Below, one piece after another: positions 1 through 9,700 of a DNA stretch of 64,000 bases. The notes under the pieces were generated by a model. It searched no databases. It saw nothing but the letters and a program-made list of their open reading frames with translations, and was not told where the DNA came from. The DNA comes from Anaerococcus octavius. GTDB taxonomy: Bacteria; Bacillota; Clostridia; Tissierellales; Peptoniphilaceae. The stretch's first letter is position 1, and each line of letters starts with the position of its first letter. The position numbers and the translations under genes are program-made. The stretch is taken from assembly GCF_900445265.1 (NCBI RefSeq), contig NZ_UFTA01000002.1, positions 186,001 through 250,000 of the forward strand, read 5' to 3'.

Positions 1-1
1 A

Positions 2-967
2 CCACGGTCGCTTATGGGTAGGATGCACGATAAATATATGATTGTAGATGATGGAATAGCCTTTGTCGGTGGTAGAAATATAGCTGATAGATTTATGCAA
101 ACTACAGGCAAATATACCTATGATTGGGATGTTTTGCTTTATTGTGATAAAAGAAGCAAGAATGATGCTATAGGTCAACTTAAAAAATATTTTTATGACA
201 TATATGATAATGGACAAAGAAATAAGGATATAAAAAAGGCAGCAATTTTTGCAAATGATAGAAAAAATAAAGAAATTTTAGACAATCTTAAAACTATTTA
301 TGAAAATGATAAGATTAATAATCTTGACAATTATAAAAATAGAGATTATCCAAACACTCTTATTAAAGTTTCTAGAGTAAATTTGATAGCAAATCCAATA
401 AATGTCTATAGCAAAGAGCCGCAAGTCTTTTATCAAATTATAGAACTAATGAAAAATGCTAATAAATCAGTAGACATACATACACCATATTTTATAGGAA
501 ATAAACTTATGTATGATTCTCTAAAAGATATATCTAAAAAAGTACCTACAAGACTATTTACCAATTCACCAGCTAGTGGTGTAAACACGGCTGGAAATGG
601 AGAGTATATAGTTCATAAAAATAAAATCAAAAATTTAGGTGTAAATCTTTTGGAAAATGAAAAAGATTTTTCCTATCATGGCAAGGCATTTACAATAGAT
701 GATAACTTATCTGCTGTAGGAAGTTTTAACTGGGATATGAGATCGACATATATAGATACAGAACTAATGCTAGTTATAGAAGGAGAGGAATTTTCTAAAA
801 AAGTCAAAGATGAATTTAGTTTCTACGAAAAAGATGCTAACAAAGTTTTAGAAAACGGAGATAAGATTAACTTAGCTGGCAAAAAAATAACAAAGGCAAG
901 TTTTGTAAAGAAATTTATATCAATTATGTTTATAATCTTATTTTATCCCCTCAGATTTCTCTTTTAA
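2..967 (+). CDS. Phospholipase D family protein (cardiolipin synthase-like), 5' end cut off
   Basis: The reading frame is open to the window edge, so the true start lies upstream; the first ATG visible is at 14. Two HKD half-sites of the PLD superfamily are visible: HDKYMIVDD near the window start and HGKAFTIDD about 50 residues after the HTPYF segment, followed by the typical GSFNWD. Both have the His-x-Lys-x4-Asp pattern that forms the phosphatidyl-enzyme intermediate. Members transfer or hydrolyse phosphatidyl groups, for example in cardiolipin synthesis. The C-terminus ends in a hydrophobic stretch (FISIMFIILFYPL), so it is probably membrane-associated. Subfamily cannot be decided without the N-terminus. 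Confidence 0.8.
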   Translation, partial: PRSLMGRMHDKYMIVDDGIAFVGGRNIADRFMQTTGKYTYDWDVLLYCDKRSKNDAIGQLKKYFYDIYDNGQRNKDIKKAAIFANDRKNKEILDNLKTIYENDKINNLDNYKNRDYPNTLIKVSRVNLIANPINVYSKEPQVFYQIIELMKNANKSVDIHTPYFIGNKLMYDSLKDISKKVPTRLFTNSPASGVNTAGNGEYIVHKNKIKNLGVNLLENEKDFSYHGKAFTIDDNLSAVGSFNWDMRSTYIDTELMLVIEGEEFSKKVKDEFSFYEKDANKVLENGDKINLAGKKITKASFVKKFISIMFIILFYPLRFLF

Positions 968-1064
968 GCTAGTTAATATCAGCCTTGTATAATTTTACAT
1001 GAACTTTACAATTGAATGATATAATCTAGCTATACTAACAGTATATAAAATGCTAGGGGGAAGA

Positions 1065-1844
1065 ATGAACACAGCTGACAATATAAAAAATAAGCTAGAC
1101 AAACTTTGCAATGAAAATAAAATTCAGACACTATTCTTTAATGAAGAAAGTGAAGTGCTTATTATTTTGAACTTAGAAACTGTAGAATATAGAGGTGTTT
1201 ATATTAAATACGAGCAAGAGGGAAGTGTTATTGAAATAAACACTGCTACAAATAGCTTAAAAGTAAATGATAATGGAGGAGTTTCTAGGACAAAAATAGA
1301 TCCACTTATTAGAAAATCATTGGATAAAGTAACTGTAAGCAAATTTAATGTCAATAAGATTGATGAGGATTATTTTTCTGATTTAGAAAATGTTTTTGAG
1401 GATGATATAGTTCAAATCCAAGATGAAAAAACAAAGAAAATCTACAAAAAAGTAAAAGAAACCCTAAAAGAAATCCACGATAAAGATTATGATAAATATT
1501 TTATAATCGACCAATTAAAAAGATTTGATTTCGTAGATAAAAAAGATCATTTTAACTTAGAAAGATATATAGATTCATCAAAAATTAAGTACAATTCCTT
1601 GAAAAATAAAATAACAGTAAGAAATGATTATAATTTCAAAGAAAAATTTTCTTTTACAGATGTGGTCAATGATTTTGATACTGCACTATTTTTAGAAATA
1701 GTTAGAGAATATTATCGCAAAAAAGAATTTGACCAAAGAAGAATGAGTCTAGATGATGCTTTTATAGATGGCTATCCAGTATTTACCCATACGGCTGCTC
1801 TTGGAGATAAAGATAAAAACTACGATAAGCAAAACAATAACTGA
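1065..1844 (+). CDS. Hypothetical protein, unrecognised
   Basis: I do not recognise this family. The protein of about 259 residues is rich in Lys, Asp, Glu and Asn, has no signal peptide or membrane segment, and looks cytosolic. The N-terminal 70 residues read as alternating beta strands; the middle is charged and helical; the end is polar (KNYDKQNNN). I chose the ATG at 1065 because AGGGGGAAG sits 5-6 bases before it; an in-frame ATG at 1050 has no ribosome site. It stands between a PLD gene and ppiB, with about 80-100 bases free on each side. Function is unknown. Confidence 0.6.
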   Translation: MNTADNIKNKLDKLCNENKIQTLFFNEESEVLIILNLETVEYRGVYIKYEQEGSVIEINTATNSLKVNDNGGVSRTKIDPLIRKSLDKVTVSKFNVNKIDEDYFSDLENVFEDDIVQIQDEKTKKIYKKVKETLKEIHDKDYDKYFIIDQLKRFDFVDKKDHFNLERYIDSSKIKYNSLKNKITVRNDYNFKEKFSFTDVVNDFDTALFLEIVREYYRKKEFDQRRMSLDDAFIDGYPVFTHTAALGDKDKNYDKQNNN

Positions 1845-1908
1845 TGTTTCTTTTAATTGTTTTTGGGATATAAATTAAATATCACAAGATTAAAAGAAAG
1901 AGGTAAAT

Positions 1909-2427
1909 ATGACTAATCCAATAGTGACATTTGAAATGGAAAATGGAGATATAATAAAAGCAGAATTATATCCTGAAATAGCACCAAATACAGTAAATAA
2001 TTTTATTTCACTTATAAATCAAGGTTTTTATGATGGACTAATCTTTCATAGAGTTATAAAAGGATTTATGATCCAAGGGGGAGATCCTGAAGGAACAGGT
2101 ATGGGTGGACCAGGTTATGGAATCAAAGGCGAATTTACTTCAAATGGTTTCAAAAATGACCTAGCCCATGAAGCTGGAGTTTTATCGATGGCAAGATCAA
2201 TGATGCCAGACTCAGCAGGCAGCCAATTTTTTATCATGCATAAGGATAGTCCACACCTAGATGGTGACTATGCAGCCTTTGGTAAAGTAATCGAGGGCAT
2301 GGATGTGGTTGATAGAATCGCTCAAACAAAAACAGATAGATCAGATAGACCAAAAGAAGAACAAAAAATAAAAAAAGTAACGGTAGATACTTTTGGTGAA
2401 GAATATCCACAGCCAGAAAAAATGTAA
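1909..2427 (+). CDS. ppiB: Peptidyl-prolyl cis-trans isomerase, cyclophilin type
   Basis: A 172-residue single-domain cyclophilin that accelerates Xaa-Pro isomerisation during folding. The active-site set is visible: FHRV with Arg48, then GFMIQGGD with Phe53, Met54 and Gln56, and later SMARS...AGSQFFI. There is no signal peptide, so it acts in the cytosol. The start ATG follows AAAGAAAGAGG with good spacing. Length and motifs match bacterial PpiB well. It is monocistronic, closed by a strong hairpin terminator shared with the convergent leftward operon. Confidence 0.95.
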   Translation: MTNPIVTFEMENGDIIKAELYPEIAPNTVNNFISLINQGFYDGLIFHRVIKGFMIQGGDPEGTGMGGPGYGIKGEFTSNGFKNDLAHEAGVLSMARSMMPDSAGSQFFIMHKDSPHLDGDYAAFGKVIEGMDVVDRIAQTKTDRSDRPKEEQKIKKVTVDTFGEEYPQPEKM

Positions 2428-2445
2428 ATGATAATTTAATAATAG

Positions 2446-2490
2446 AAAAAGATGGTAAAGTACAAATTTGTGCTTTACCATCTTTTTTTA
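2446..2490. terminator. Bidirectional intrinsic terminator between ppiB and the fbp operon
   Basis: AAGATGGTAAAG (2449-2460) pairs with CTTTACCATCTT (2473-2484). The intervening CAAATTTG is also self-complementary, so the stem is very long. A T-run follows on the + strand and an A-run precedes it, so it can end both convergent units. Confidence 0.9.
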
Positions 2491-2742
2491 TTTTAATTCT
2501 GCTCCGCAATGTGGACAAGTTTTTTTAAATGCTGACTCTCTTGTAATATGAGATTTGCAATTAGGACAGTTATAATACTTTTTTGAAATTATAAGTGTCG
2601 TGATAAATAGTATTAATGTAGCAATTGCAATTAATTTATTAGTTGATTCATATAAAGTTACTTGTAAAATAACAAGAACTAATATCAGTATAGCTATTGT
2701 AAAATTTATCCTGCTAGCATTTTTATAAGAAATATTAACCAC
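2488..2742 (-). CDS. Small membrane protein with C-terminal zinc ribbon
   Basis: An 84-residue protein with two hydrophobic helices at about residues 14-30 and 36-52, followed by a CPNC...CPHC zinc ribbon at 58-80. Function is unknown. It resembles its upstream neighbour (2762-3019) in size and layout, so the two look like diverged tandem duplicates. It is the last gene of the leftward fbp operon. The start is odd: the only ATG-like codon in frame is GTG at 2742, directly abutting AGGAGG with no spacer. An in-frame ATT at 2733 would have ideal spacing. The N-terminus is therefore uncertain by a few residues. Confidence 0.7.
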   Translation of the reverse strand: MVNISYKNASRINFTIAILILVLVILQVTLYESTNKLIAIATLILFITTLIISKKYYNCPNCKSHITRESAFKKTCPHCGAELK

Positions 2743-2761
2743 CTCCTAAATAAATTTATAA

Positions 2762-3019
2762 TCATTTTTCGGATTCATATAAATATTTTCCGCAATAAGG
2801 GCAATATCCATTATCTTTTGGAATATCTCTTAAATAAGAATGACAGTGAGGACATCTGCTATATTTCAAATTTATAGCAAAGGATATAACTAGCAATATT
2901 ATTGCCAAATAAAACCAAATATCCAATTCCTCATGGCCCATAATCATTGGAACTATTAGAAAAAGTGCTGCAATTATTGAAATAATAGTAGTAACTTTTT
3001 TAGACGTTTTTAAATCCAT
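2762..3019 (-). CDS. Small membrane protein with C-terminal zinc ribbon
   Basis: An 85-residue protein with two hydrophobic helices at about residues 10-28 and 33-50 and a C-terminal CPHC...CPYC zinc ribbon. The layout is the same as the next gene, suggesting duplication. The start ATG has AGGAGG at ideal distance. It begins 8 bases after fbp stops, so it is co-transcribed with fbp. No function can be assigned. Short two-helix zinc-ribbon proteins are often orphan membrane proteins in clostridia-like genomes. Confidence 0.72.
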   Translation of the reverse strand: MDLKTSKKVTTIISIIAALFLIVPMIMGHEELDIWFYLAIILLVISFAINLKYSRCPHCHSYLRDIPKDNGYCPYCGKYLYESEK

Positions 3020-3027
3020 ATTTCCTC

Positions 3028-4926
3028 CTATAAATTATCATACTTTTTTAGGAGTTCTTCTAAAACTTCTATTCTTTTTCTAATTGTTTTTCCTTCATCT
3101 GTATCTTTTATAAGCATCCTAGGATGTAGAACTTCTATTTCTCTTATATTTGGTCTGTATGAACTTACACCATCTGTAATTGATTTATAATTTTTGTGTT
3201 CAGCAAGTGAAACCGCATGGGAATTAAAAACTAAAGTGTATCCAGCTATACCAGTTTTATCTTGGTAAGGTTTTGATATACCGCCATCAATTACATAAAG
3301 CTTGCCTTTTGCTCTTATTGGATTGTCTCCTTTTATAGTTTTTACTGGAACGTGTCCATTTACTATACGTCTGCGTTCACCAGTTACCCTAAATTCATCT
3401 AATATCATATCTACGATTTCTTCTTTTTCGGATAGGGAGTAATAAGGATTGTAAATTTCTTTTTTTAACTCCTTATTTTCTATAAAAATATTTTCAAAAT
3501 ATGAAAATTGAGATTTTCCGAATAAAGGAGAATATCTACCATAAAATAAGTACCAGAGTATGTCTAAAGATTTTTCATCTCCTTTATAATAAGCGTTTCT
3601 TGAAATTTGATCAAACTTATCCATCAAAGCTTTGCCTTTGTATTTTTTGCCACAAATATCTACCTCTGTAAATGTACCATCCTTGTTTAAAGGTAAACAT
3701 GCATGGAATAACAAAGATCCATTTTCAATTTTATAAAGAGCTCCGTTTTCGTATAAAAACTCTATATGTCGATTAAGTTTTACACCGCGTTTAAAATCTA
3801 AAGATAAGGCATCTATTACTGTCTGTTCAGCTTTTGTTAATTTTAATGGATTTTTTGGATCTACAGTTGGGAAATTACTATCTTTTAATGCCTCTCCCTT
3901 ATAGGTCATATTTTTATAATCAATTAATTTTAAGAAGTTTCTATCTTCCATACTAAAATCAGGATTACGTTCAATAAGCTTTCCATCCAATTTATAACGA
4001 ATAATAGAGATTGCCTTAAACATTTTTGCGGCTATCTCAGAGCTTATGTTGTCATAGAGATTTTTGTCAAATATCCTTGGCATAAATAATTTACAAGGAT
4101 CATCTTTGTAGGTTATGATTGCAAATTCATAAAGTGGTCTAAGATTTATACCATAACCATCTTCTAGCATATCAAAATTATTATAGGAAATTGCATTTGC
4201 TATGCAGGCAGCAACTAGAGCTTTATTACCAGCGACTGCTCCCATCCACTCAATATCATGATTGCCCCATTGGATATCTACATTTGGAAAGGTTAATAAT
4301 TCATCCATAATTATCTGTGGAGAAGGACCACGGTCGTATATATCACCTACCACATGAAGTTTATCAACACTTATTCTTTGTATAAGGGTTGTAATTGTCA
4401 CTATAAATTCTTCTGCAGCATCATATTTTACAATATTTTCAACTAATTTATCATAGTATTGCTTTTTATTAAATTCTGAATCGTTGGTATATAAAAGCTC
4501 ATCAACTATATCAGTAAATAGATAGCCAAATTTTTTTTTAACATAAGTTTTGGCATATTTGGTAGAAACGAATCTGAATAAACTTATAAGCCTATGGATT
4601 GTTATTGTTAAATAATCTTCTGTTAGTTCTCCATTAATTTCCATCTGATGAAGAGCCTCTTTGGGATTGTATATTAATTCTGCAAGCTTATCTTGCTCAT
4701 CTTTTAAAAGTGTTTCGCCAAAGTGCATGGATATCTTTTCTCTGATATTGCCTGAAGCAGATTTTAAAAGTTGTAAGAAAGCGGGAGCTTCGCCGTGGAC
4801 ATCGGAAAAAAAGTACTCTGTGCCCTTTGGTAAGTATAATTTTGCATTTAAAGATATTAGTTCGCTTCTAATATCAGCTTTGCTTGGGTAATATTCTTTT
4901 AGAAGTTTAAAATAGTTTTCGTCCAT
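3028..4926 (-). CDS. fbp: Fructose-1,6-bisphosphatase class III
   Basis: A 632-residue cytosolic enzyme that hydrolyses fructose 1,6-bisphosphate to fructose 6-phosphate in gluconeogenesis. It belongs to the metallophosphoesterase-type class III family found in Firmicutes. Metal-binding motifs are in order: FFSDVHGEAPAF near residue 40, GDIYDRGPSPQ near 195, WGNHDIEWMG near 220, and NGHVPVK in the C-terminal part. Length agrees with B. subtilis Fbp (about 640). The ATG at 4926 follows GAGGTAGG. It lies 16 bases after an unknown membrane protein gene and 8 bases before a zinc-ribbon gene. Confidence 0.95.
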   Translation of the reverse strand: MDENYFKLLKEYYPSKADIRSELISLNAKLYLPKGTEYFFSDVHGEAPAFLQLLKSASGNIREKISMHFGETLLKDEQDKLAELIYNPKEALHQMEINGELTEDYLTITIHRLISLFRFVSTKYAKTYVKKKFGYLFTDIVDELLYTNDSEFNKKQYYDKLVENIVKYDAAEEFIVTITTLIQRISVDKLHVVGDIYDRGPSPQIIMDELLTFPNVDIQWGNHDIEWMGAVAGNKALVAACIANAISYNNFDMLEDGYGINLRPLYEFAIITYKDDPCKLFMPRIFDKNLYDNISSEIAAKMFKAISIIRYKLDGKLIERNPDFSMEDRNFLKLIDYKNMTYKGEALKDSNFPTVDPKNPLKLTKAEQTVIDALSLDFKRGVKLNRHIEFLYENGALYKIENGSLLFHACLPLNKDGTFTEVDICGKKYKGKALMDKFDQISRNAYYKGDEKSLDILWYLFYGRYSPLFGKSQFSYFENIFIENKELKKEIYNPYYSLSEKEEIVDMILDEFRVTGERRRIVNGHVPVKTIKGDNPIRAKGKLYVIDGGISKPYQDKTGIAGYTLVFNSHAVSLAEHKNYKSITDGVSSYRPNIREIEVLHPRMLIKDTDEGKTIRKRIEVLEELLKKYDNL

Positions 4927-4942
4927 AACCTACCTCGATTGC

Positions 4943-5914
4943 TTAATTATTTTCTTCGTTAATATCGTCTATTTTTATTTTTGTAAATTGGCTTTTATCA
5001 AAAACTTTGTCTTCTTTTTCTTTTACTATCTTTTCTTTATGTTCATTGCCGTATGTTTCTTCATCCTTTTTTTCGTTTTCATAAGAAACATTATTACTAC
5101 TTACTTTTTTATTTGAAACAGGACGGGAGGTTTTTGTGCTGCTAGCAATTTCCATTTTAGGATATTCATGGCTTTCAAATACCGTTTTTTGATCATCTTC
5201 AACTACTTCGGTCTTTGGATTTTCACTTTCTTTCTTTATCTCGTCTTTGTTTAAGACTTTTGTTTGATCCTTATTTTGTTTTGGTTTTTCTTTACTATTT
5301 TTTATGGTTCTGCTTTCGTCGGTTCTTATTTTTTTATCTGAATCGTTTTTTACTTTTCCAGTATTATCTACGAGATTGTTCATATAAAAATCTTTATCTT
5401 CAGTAATTTTGTTTTCTGCATTATTATCATCGAATTCAATATAATCGTTTGCCCTTGTGTTTTGACTAGAAATTATTTCTTCTTTAGGATATAAACCACG
5501 AGCTTTGGCTATTAATCCTAAAAGAGAATTTAATACTAGTATTGCATTCAAAACAAAAAATACAAATATTAAATTTGTTGTAAGGCTTTTAAAAGTTATA
5601 TAGATAAATGCAGTTAAGGCTAAAAATAATAGTCCAAATACAAAATTGGATAAGTGGTATTCGCCATAATCCCCAGACTTATAAATATGTCTTGTTATTA
5701 TTAAATTGATAATAAAAAGTACGGCAAAAATCAAAATTAATATTGGTTTTACAATATTTTCTGAAATCCCTTGAAAGCCTAGTAAATCTAAAAATGACAT
5801 TAATAGCTTACTATCAACTAAAATAGTAAATCCTATGCCTAGTAAAAATAAAATAGTCACAAGAGACCTAAAAATCCCTGTTACTACACTAAAAAATTTA
5901 ACTGTATCTTTCAT
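4943..5914 (-). CDS. Hypothetical membrane protein with acidic, low-complexity C-terminal tail
   Basis: The first 150 residues hold four hydrophobic helices. The remaining 170 are charged and repetitive in composition (Lys, Glu, Asp, Asn, Ser) and probably disordered in the cytosol. I chose the ATG at 5914 because GGAGGAGAT precedes it; an in-frame ATG 18 bases upstream lies before that ribosome site. It is the first gene of the leftward operon with fbp. I recognise no domain. A scaffold or membrane-anchor role would be speculation. Confidence 0.65.
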   Translation of the reverse strand: MKDTVKFFSVVTGIFRSLVTILFLLGIGFTILVDSKLLMSFLDLLGFQGISENIVKPILILIFAVLFIINLIITRHIYKSGDYGEYHLSNFVFGLLFLALTAFIYITFKSLTTNLIFVFFVLNAILVLNSLLGLIAKARGLYPKEEIISSQNTRANDYIEFDDNNAENKITEDKDFYMNNLVDNTGKVKNDSDKKIRTDESRTIKNSKEKPKQNKDQTKVLNKDEIKKESENPKTEVVEDDQKTVFESHEYPKMEIASSTKTSRPVSNKKVSSNNVSYENEKKDEETYGNEHKEKIVKEKEDKVFDKSQFTKIKIDDINEENN

Positions 5915-5956
5915 ATCTCCTCCATTGGTCACATTATATCATAAAAAGCTTACGTT

Positions 5957-5985
5957 TTGGACGTTTTTAATATACAGAATAGATA
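5957..5985 (+). promoter_or_regulatory. Candidate promoter for the nitroreductase gene
   Basis: TTGGAC (5957-5962) and TAGATA (5980-5985) are separated by 17 bases and lie about 60 bases before the start codon. The match to the sigma-A consensus is moderate. The region is divergent with the leftward operon. Confidence 0.45.
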
Positions 5986-6044
5986 AAAATTAGTTAGCAA
6001 ATATTTGTAAAATTCGTATAGTAAATAGTAAAGTGAGGTTATTT

Positions 6045-6554
6045 ATGGATTTTTATAAAGTATTAGAAAAACGTGTTTCAACTAGAAAATATACTGACGA
6101 AAAAGTTAGTGATGAAAATATTAAAAAATTGTTAGATGCAGCTTACAAAGCTCCTATTGGCTTGGGGGCTTATGATAAATCAAGACTAACTGTTATAAAG
6201 GATAAGACTTTAATAGAAGAAATTAGCAGAGAATACCAAGAAAAGATGGATAAAAAATCTGATCCTTTATTTAATGCACCTTTGCTAATTATTTTTTCAT
6301 CAGATAACAAAGAAAATGATTTAAGATTTCAAGATGCAGGTTGTGTTTTAGAAAATATTTCTCTTGCTGCAACAAGTTTAGGCTTAGGATCTTGCTATAT
6401 AAGAGGAGTTTTTCATAATTTAGGTGATAGTGGCAAATACATTGAAAAACTAAATTTAGACCAAGGCTTTTGTCCAGTTAGTGGTATAGTAATAGGCCAC
6501 AGCGAAGATGAACTTTCAGGAAAAGAGCATACTATAAAGACTAATTTCATATAA
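6045..6554 (+). CDS. Small nitroreductase family protein
   Basis: A 169-residue FMN-dependent nitroreductase-like enzyme. The N-terminus shows the family pattern KRVSTRKYTDEKVSDE, where Arg and Ser residues contact FMN phosphate. GLGSCYIRG in the second half and VIGH near the end are typical of this fold. The length matches the short clade found in anaerobes. Start: ATG at 6045 with GTGAGG 7 bases upstream; a GTG at 6033 is part of that ribosome site. It is monocistronic and just upstream of rpoB. The substrate is unknown. Confidence 0.85.
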   Translation: MDFYKVLEKRVSTRKYTDEKVSDENIKKLLDAAYKAPIGLGAYDKSRLTVIKDKTLIEEISREYQEKMDKKSDPLFNAPLLIIFSSDNKENDLRFQDAGCVLENISLAATSLGLGSCYIRGVFHNLGDSGKYIEKLNLDQGFCPVSGIVIGHSEDELSGKEHTIKTNFI

Positions 6555-6568
6555 TATTGAAATTTTAC

Positions 6569-6598
6569 TTGACAATACCTTGATAATCATAGTATAAT
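6569..6598 (+). promoter_or_regulatory. rpoBC promoter
   Basis: A near-perfect sigma-A promoter: TTGACA at 6569-6574, 18-base spacer, TATAAT at 6593-6598. It lies between the nitroreductase gene and rpoB, so rpoBC has its own promoter here and need not depend on rplJL. Confidence 0.9.
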
Positions 6599-6611
6599 TA
6601 AGCATTGCTAG

Positions 6612-6686
6612 AAATCTGTACACAAGAGATTTTTATTTGCTATTAAGGCTAAGATATTTGCGTATTTTTAGCCTTTTGTGTTTTTA
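6612..6686 (+). promoter_or_regulatory. rpoB leader with two hairpins, attenuator-like
   Basis: AAATCT (6612-6617) pairs with AGATTT (6627-6632). AAGGCTAA (6645-6652) pairs with TTAGCCTT (6668-6675) and is followed by TTGTGTTTTT. The second hairpin has the form of a weak intrinsic terminator inside the transcribed leader, 33 bases before the rpoB start. Regulation by attenuation is inferred. Confidence 0.5.
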
Positions 6687-6708
6687 AAAGATAAGGAGTT
6701 TTTAATTA

Positions 6709-9700
6709 ATGGCCCAATATCACAATGAGATGTTTGGAAGAACTGAGAGAGTGAGCTTTTCCAAATTCCCTCAAGTCTTAGATCTACCTAATTTACTAAA
6801 AGTTCAAAAAGATTCATATGAGTGGTTTCTCAATGAAGGTCTTGGTGAAATATTAGAAGATATTTCCCCAATTGAAGATTACAACGGAAACTTAATTCTA
6901 GAATTTGTAGGATATGAATTTGATGATGAAACAAAATATACTATTCAAGAAACAAAATATAAGGATACAACTTATTCACGTGACCTTAAAGTTAAGGCGA
7001 GACTTATAAATAAAGAAACTGAAGAAGTAAAAGAACAAGAAGTTTTCATGGGAGATTTCCCTATGATGACAGATTCTGCTACTTTTGTTATTAATGGTGC
7101 AGAAAGAGTAATTGTAAGCCAACTTGTTCGTTCACCTGGAGTTTACTATGCAGAAGAAACTGATAAGTCTGGGGATAAGCTGTACTCTTCAACTGTAATC
7201 CCAAATAGAGGAGCTTGGATTGAGTTTGATACAGATGCAAGTCATACTGTAAATGTACGTCTTGATAGAACTCGTAAATTACCAGCAACTACTCTAGTAC
7301 GTGCGCTTTTATTTGAAAATGATGATGAAATTATAAATGCACTTGGAGATACAAAACATCTTAGAACTACTTTAGAAAAAGAAAATTCTGAAACTAGTGA
7401 AGAGGCTTTAATTGAGATATATAGAAAATTAAAACCAGGAGATCCTGCAAGTTTGGAATCTTCTCAAAATCTTATAAATAATTTATTATTTGATGATAGA
7501 AGATATGATTTGGCAAAAGTAGGAAGATATAAATACAACTTAAAACTTGCCCTATGGCCAAGAATAGAGGGCAGAGTTGCAGCCATTGATGTAATTGATA
7601 GCGAAACTGGAGAACTTTTCATAAAAGAAGGCGAAACTATTGATAGGACAACTGCCATTGCTATTGAAAATGCAGGTATAAATACAGTTGATATTAAAAA
7701 AATCGATAATGATGGTGAAGACCAAGTCTTAAGAATAGTTGGTAACCACTTTGTAGATATCACTTCTTTTGAAGAACTAGAAGATGTTGACTACGATGTT
7801 GATGAATTCTCAGAAAAAGTTTATTATCCAGTAATGAGAGAAATCTTAGATCAATATGATAATGCTGAAGATATTTTAAATGCAATGAATGCTAGAAAAA
7901 AAGAACTAGCACCCAAAAATATTACAAAAGCAGACTTACTTGCAATTGTAAACTACCAATTCAACTTATTTGAAGGCATTGGTGAAGTTGACGATATTGA
8001 TCACTTAGGAAACCGCCGTGTAAGAGGTGTTGGTGAATTATTACAAAATCAATTTAGAGTTGGTCTCGCAAGAATGGAAAGAGTCGTTCGTGAAAGAATG
8101 ACAACCCAAGATCCAGACTTAGCAACTCCACAAGGTTTAATTAATATAAAACCAGTTACTGCAGTTATAAAAGAATTCTTTGGTAGTTCCCAACTTTCAC
8201 AATTTATGGATCAAACAAATCCAATGAGTGAGCTTACCCACAAAAGAAGATTATCTGCTCTAGGACCAGGTGGTTTGTCAAGAGATCGTGCTGGTGTAGA
8301 AGTACGTGACGTTCACGATTCCCACTATGGTAGAATCTGCCCAATAGAAACACCAGAAGGACCAAATATCGGTCTTATAACTTCTCTTACAACTTATGCG
8401 AGAATTAATAAATATGGATTTATCGAAACTCCATACAGAGTTGTAAAAGAAGGCGGAGTTGTTACAGACGAAATTGATTATCTAACAGCAGATACAGAGG
8501 ATAATTATATCATTGCCCAAGCCAACGAACCTTTAGATGAAGAAGATAGATTCATAAATGAGAGAGTATCAGGACGTGGTTTAAACGGTGAAAATGATAT
8601 TTATCCAAGAGAAAAAATTCAATACATGGATGTTTCTCCTCAACAAATCGTATCAGTAGGAGCATCTTTAATTCCATTCTTAGAAAATGACGATAGTACT
8701 CGTGCTCTAATGGGTGCAAACATGCAACGTCAGGCTGTACCTTTATTAAAGGCAGAAGCACCAATAATTGCTACAGGTATAGAACATAGAGCTGCAAAAG
8801 ACTCTGGAGTTTGTGTAGTTTCTAAAAATGCCGGAGAAGTAGTTTATGTTGGTGATAACCATATTAAGGTAAAAAGAGATTCTGATGGCGAAATTGACTC
8901 TTATGAATTATTAAAATTTGTAAGGGCAAACCAAGGTACTACTATTAACCAACGACCTCTAGTAAAACTTGGCGATAAAGTGCAGGCAAATGAAATTTTA
9001 GCAGATGGTCCATCTACTCAAAATGGTGAACTTGCCCTTGGTAAAAATATCCTAATTGCCTTTACAACATGGGAAGGATATAACTTCGAAGATGCTATGC
9101 TTCTTAATGAGCAATTAGTAATTGACGATGTGTTAACATCAGTTCACATAGAAGAACACGAATGTGAAGCTCGTGAAACAAAATTAGGTGCAGAAGAAAT
9201 TACAAAAGATATCCCAAATGTCGGCGAAGATATGAAAAAAGACCTTGATGAAAATGGGGTTATTAGAATCGGAGCTGAGGTAAAATCAGGAGACATCCTA
9301 GTTGGTAAAGTATCTCCAAAAGGAGAAACAGAACTATCACCAGAAGAAAGATTACTAAGAGCAATTTTTGGAGAAAAAGCTCGTGAAGTTCGTGATACAT
9401 CACTAAAAGTACCACACGGTGAAGAAGGTATTGTAGTAGATGTAAAAGAATATAACAAAAAAGATGGAGACGAATTATCTCCAGGTGTAAATAAAGTTAT
9501 AAGAGTTTATGTAGCAACCAAAAGAAAAATCATGGTCGGGGATAAAATGTGTGGTCGTCACGGTAACAAGGGTGTTGTTTCTCGTATATTACCACGTGAA
9601 GATATGCCATTTTTACCAGATGGTACACCAGTACAAATCTGCCTAAACCCACTAGGTATCCCAAGCCGTATGAACCTTGGACAAGTACTAGAGGTACACA

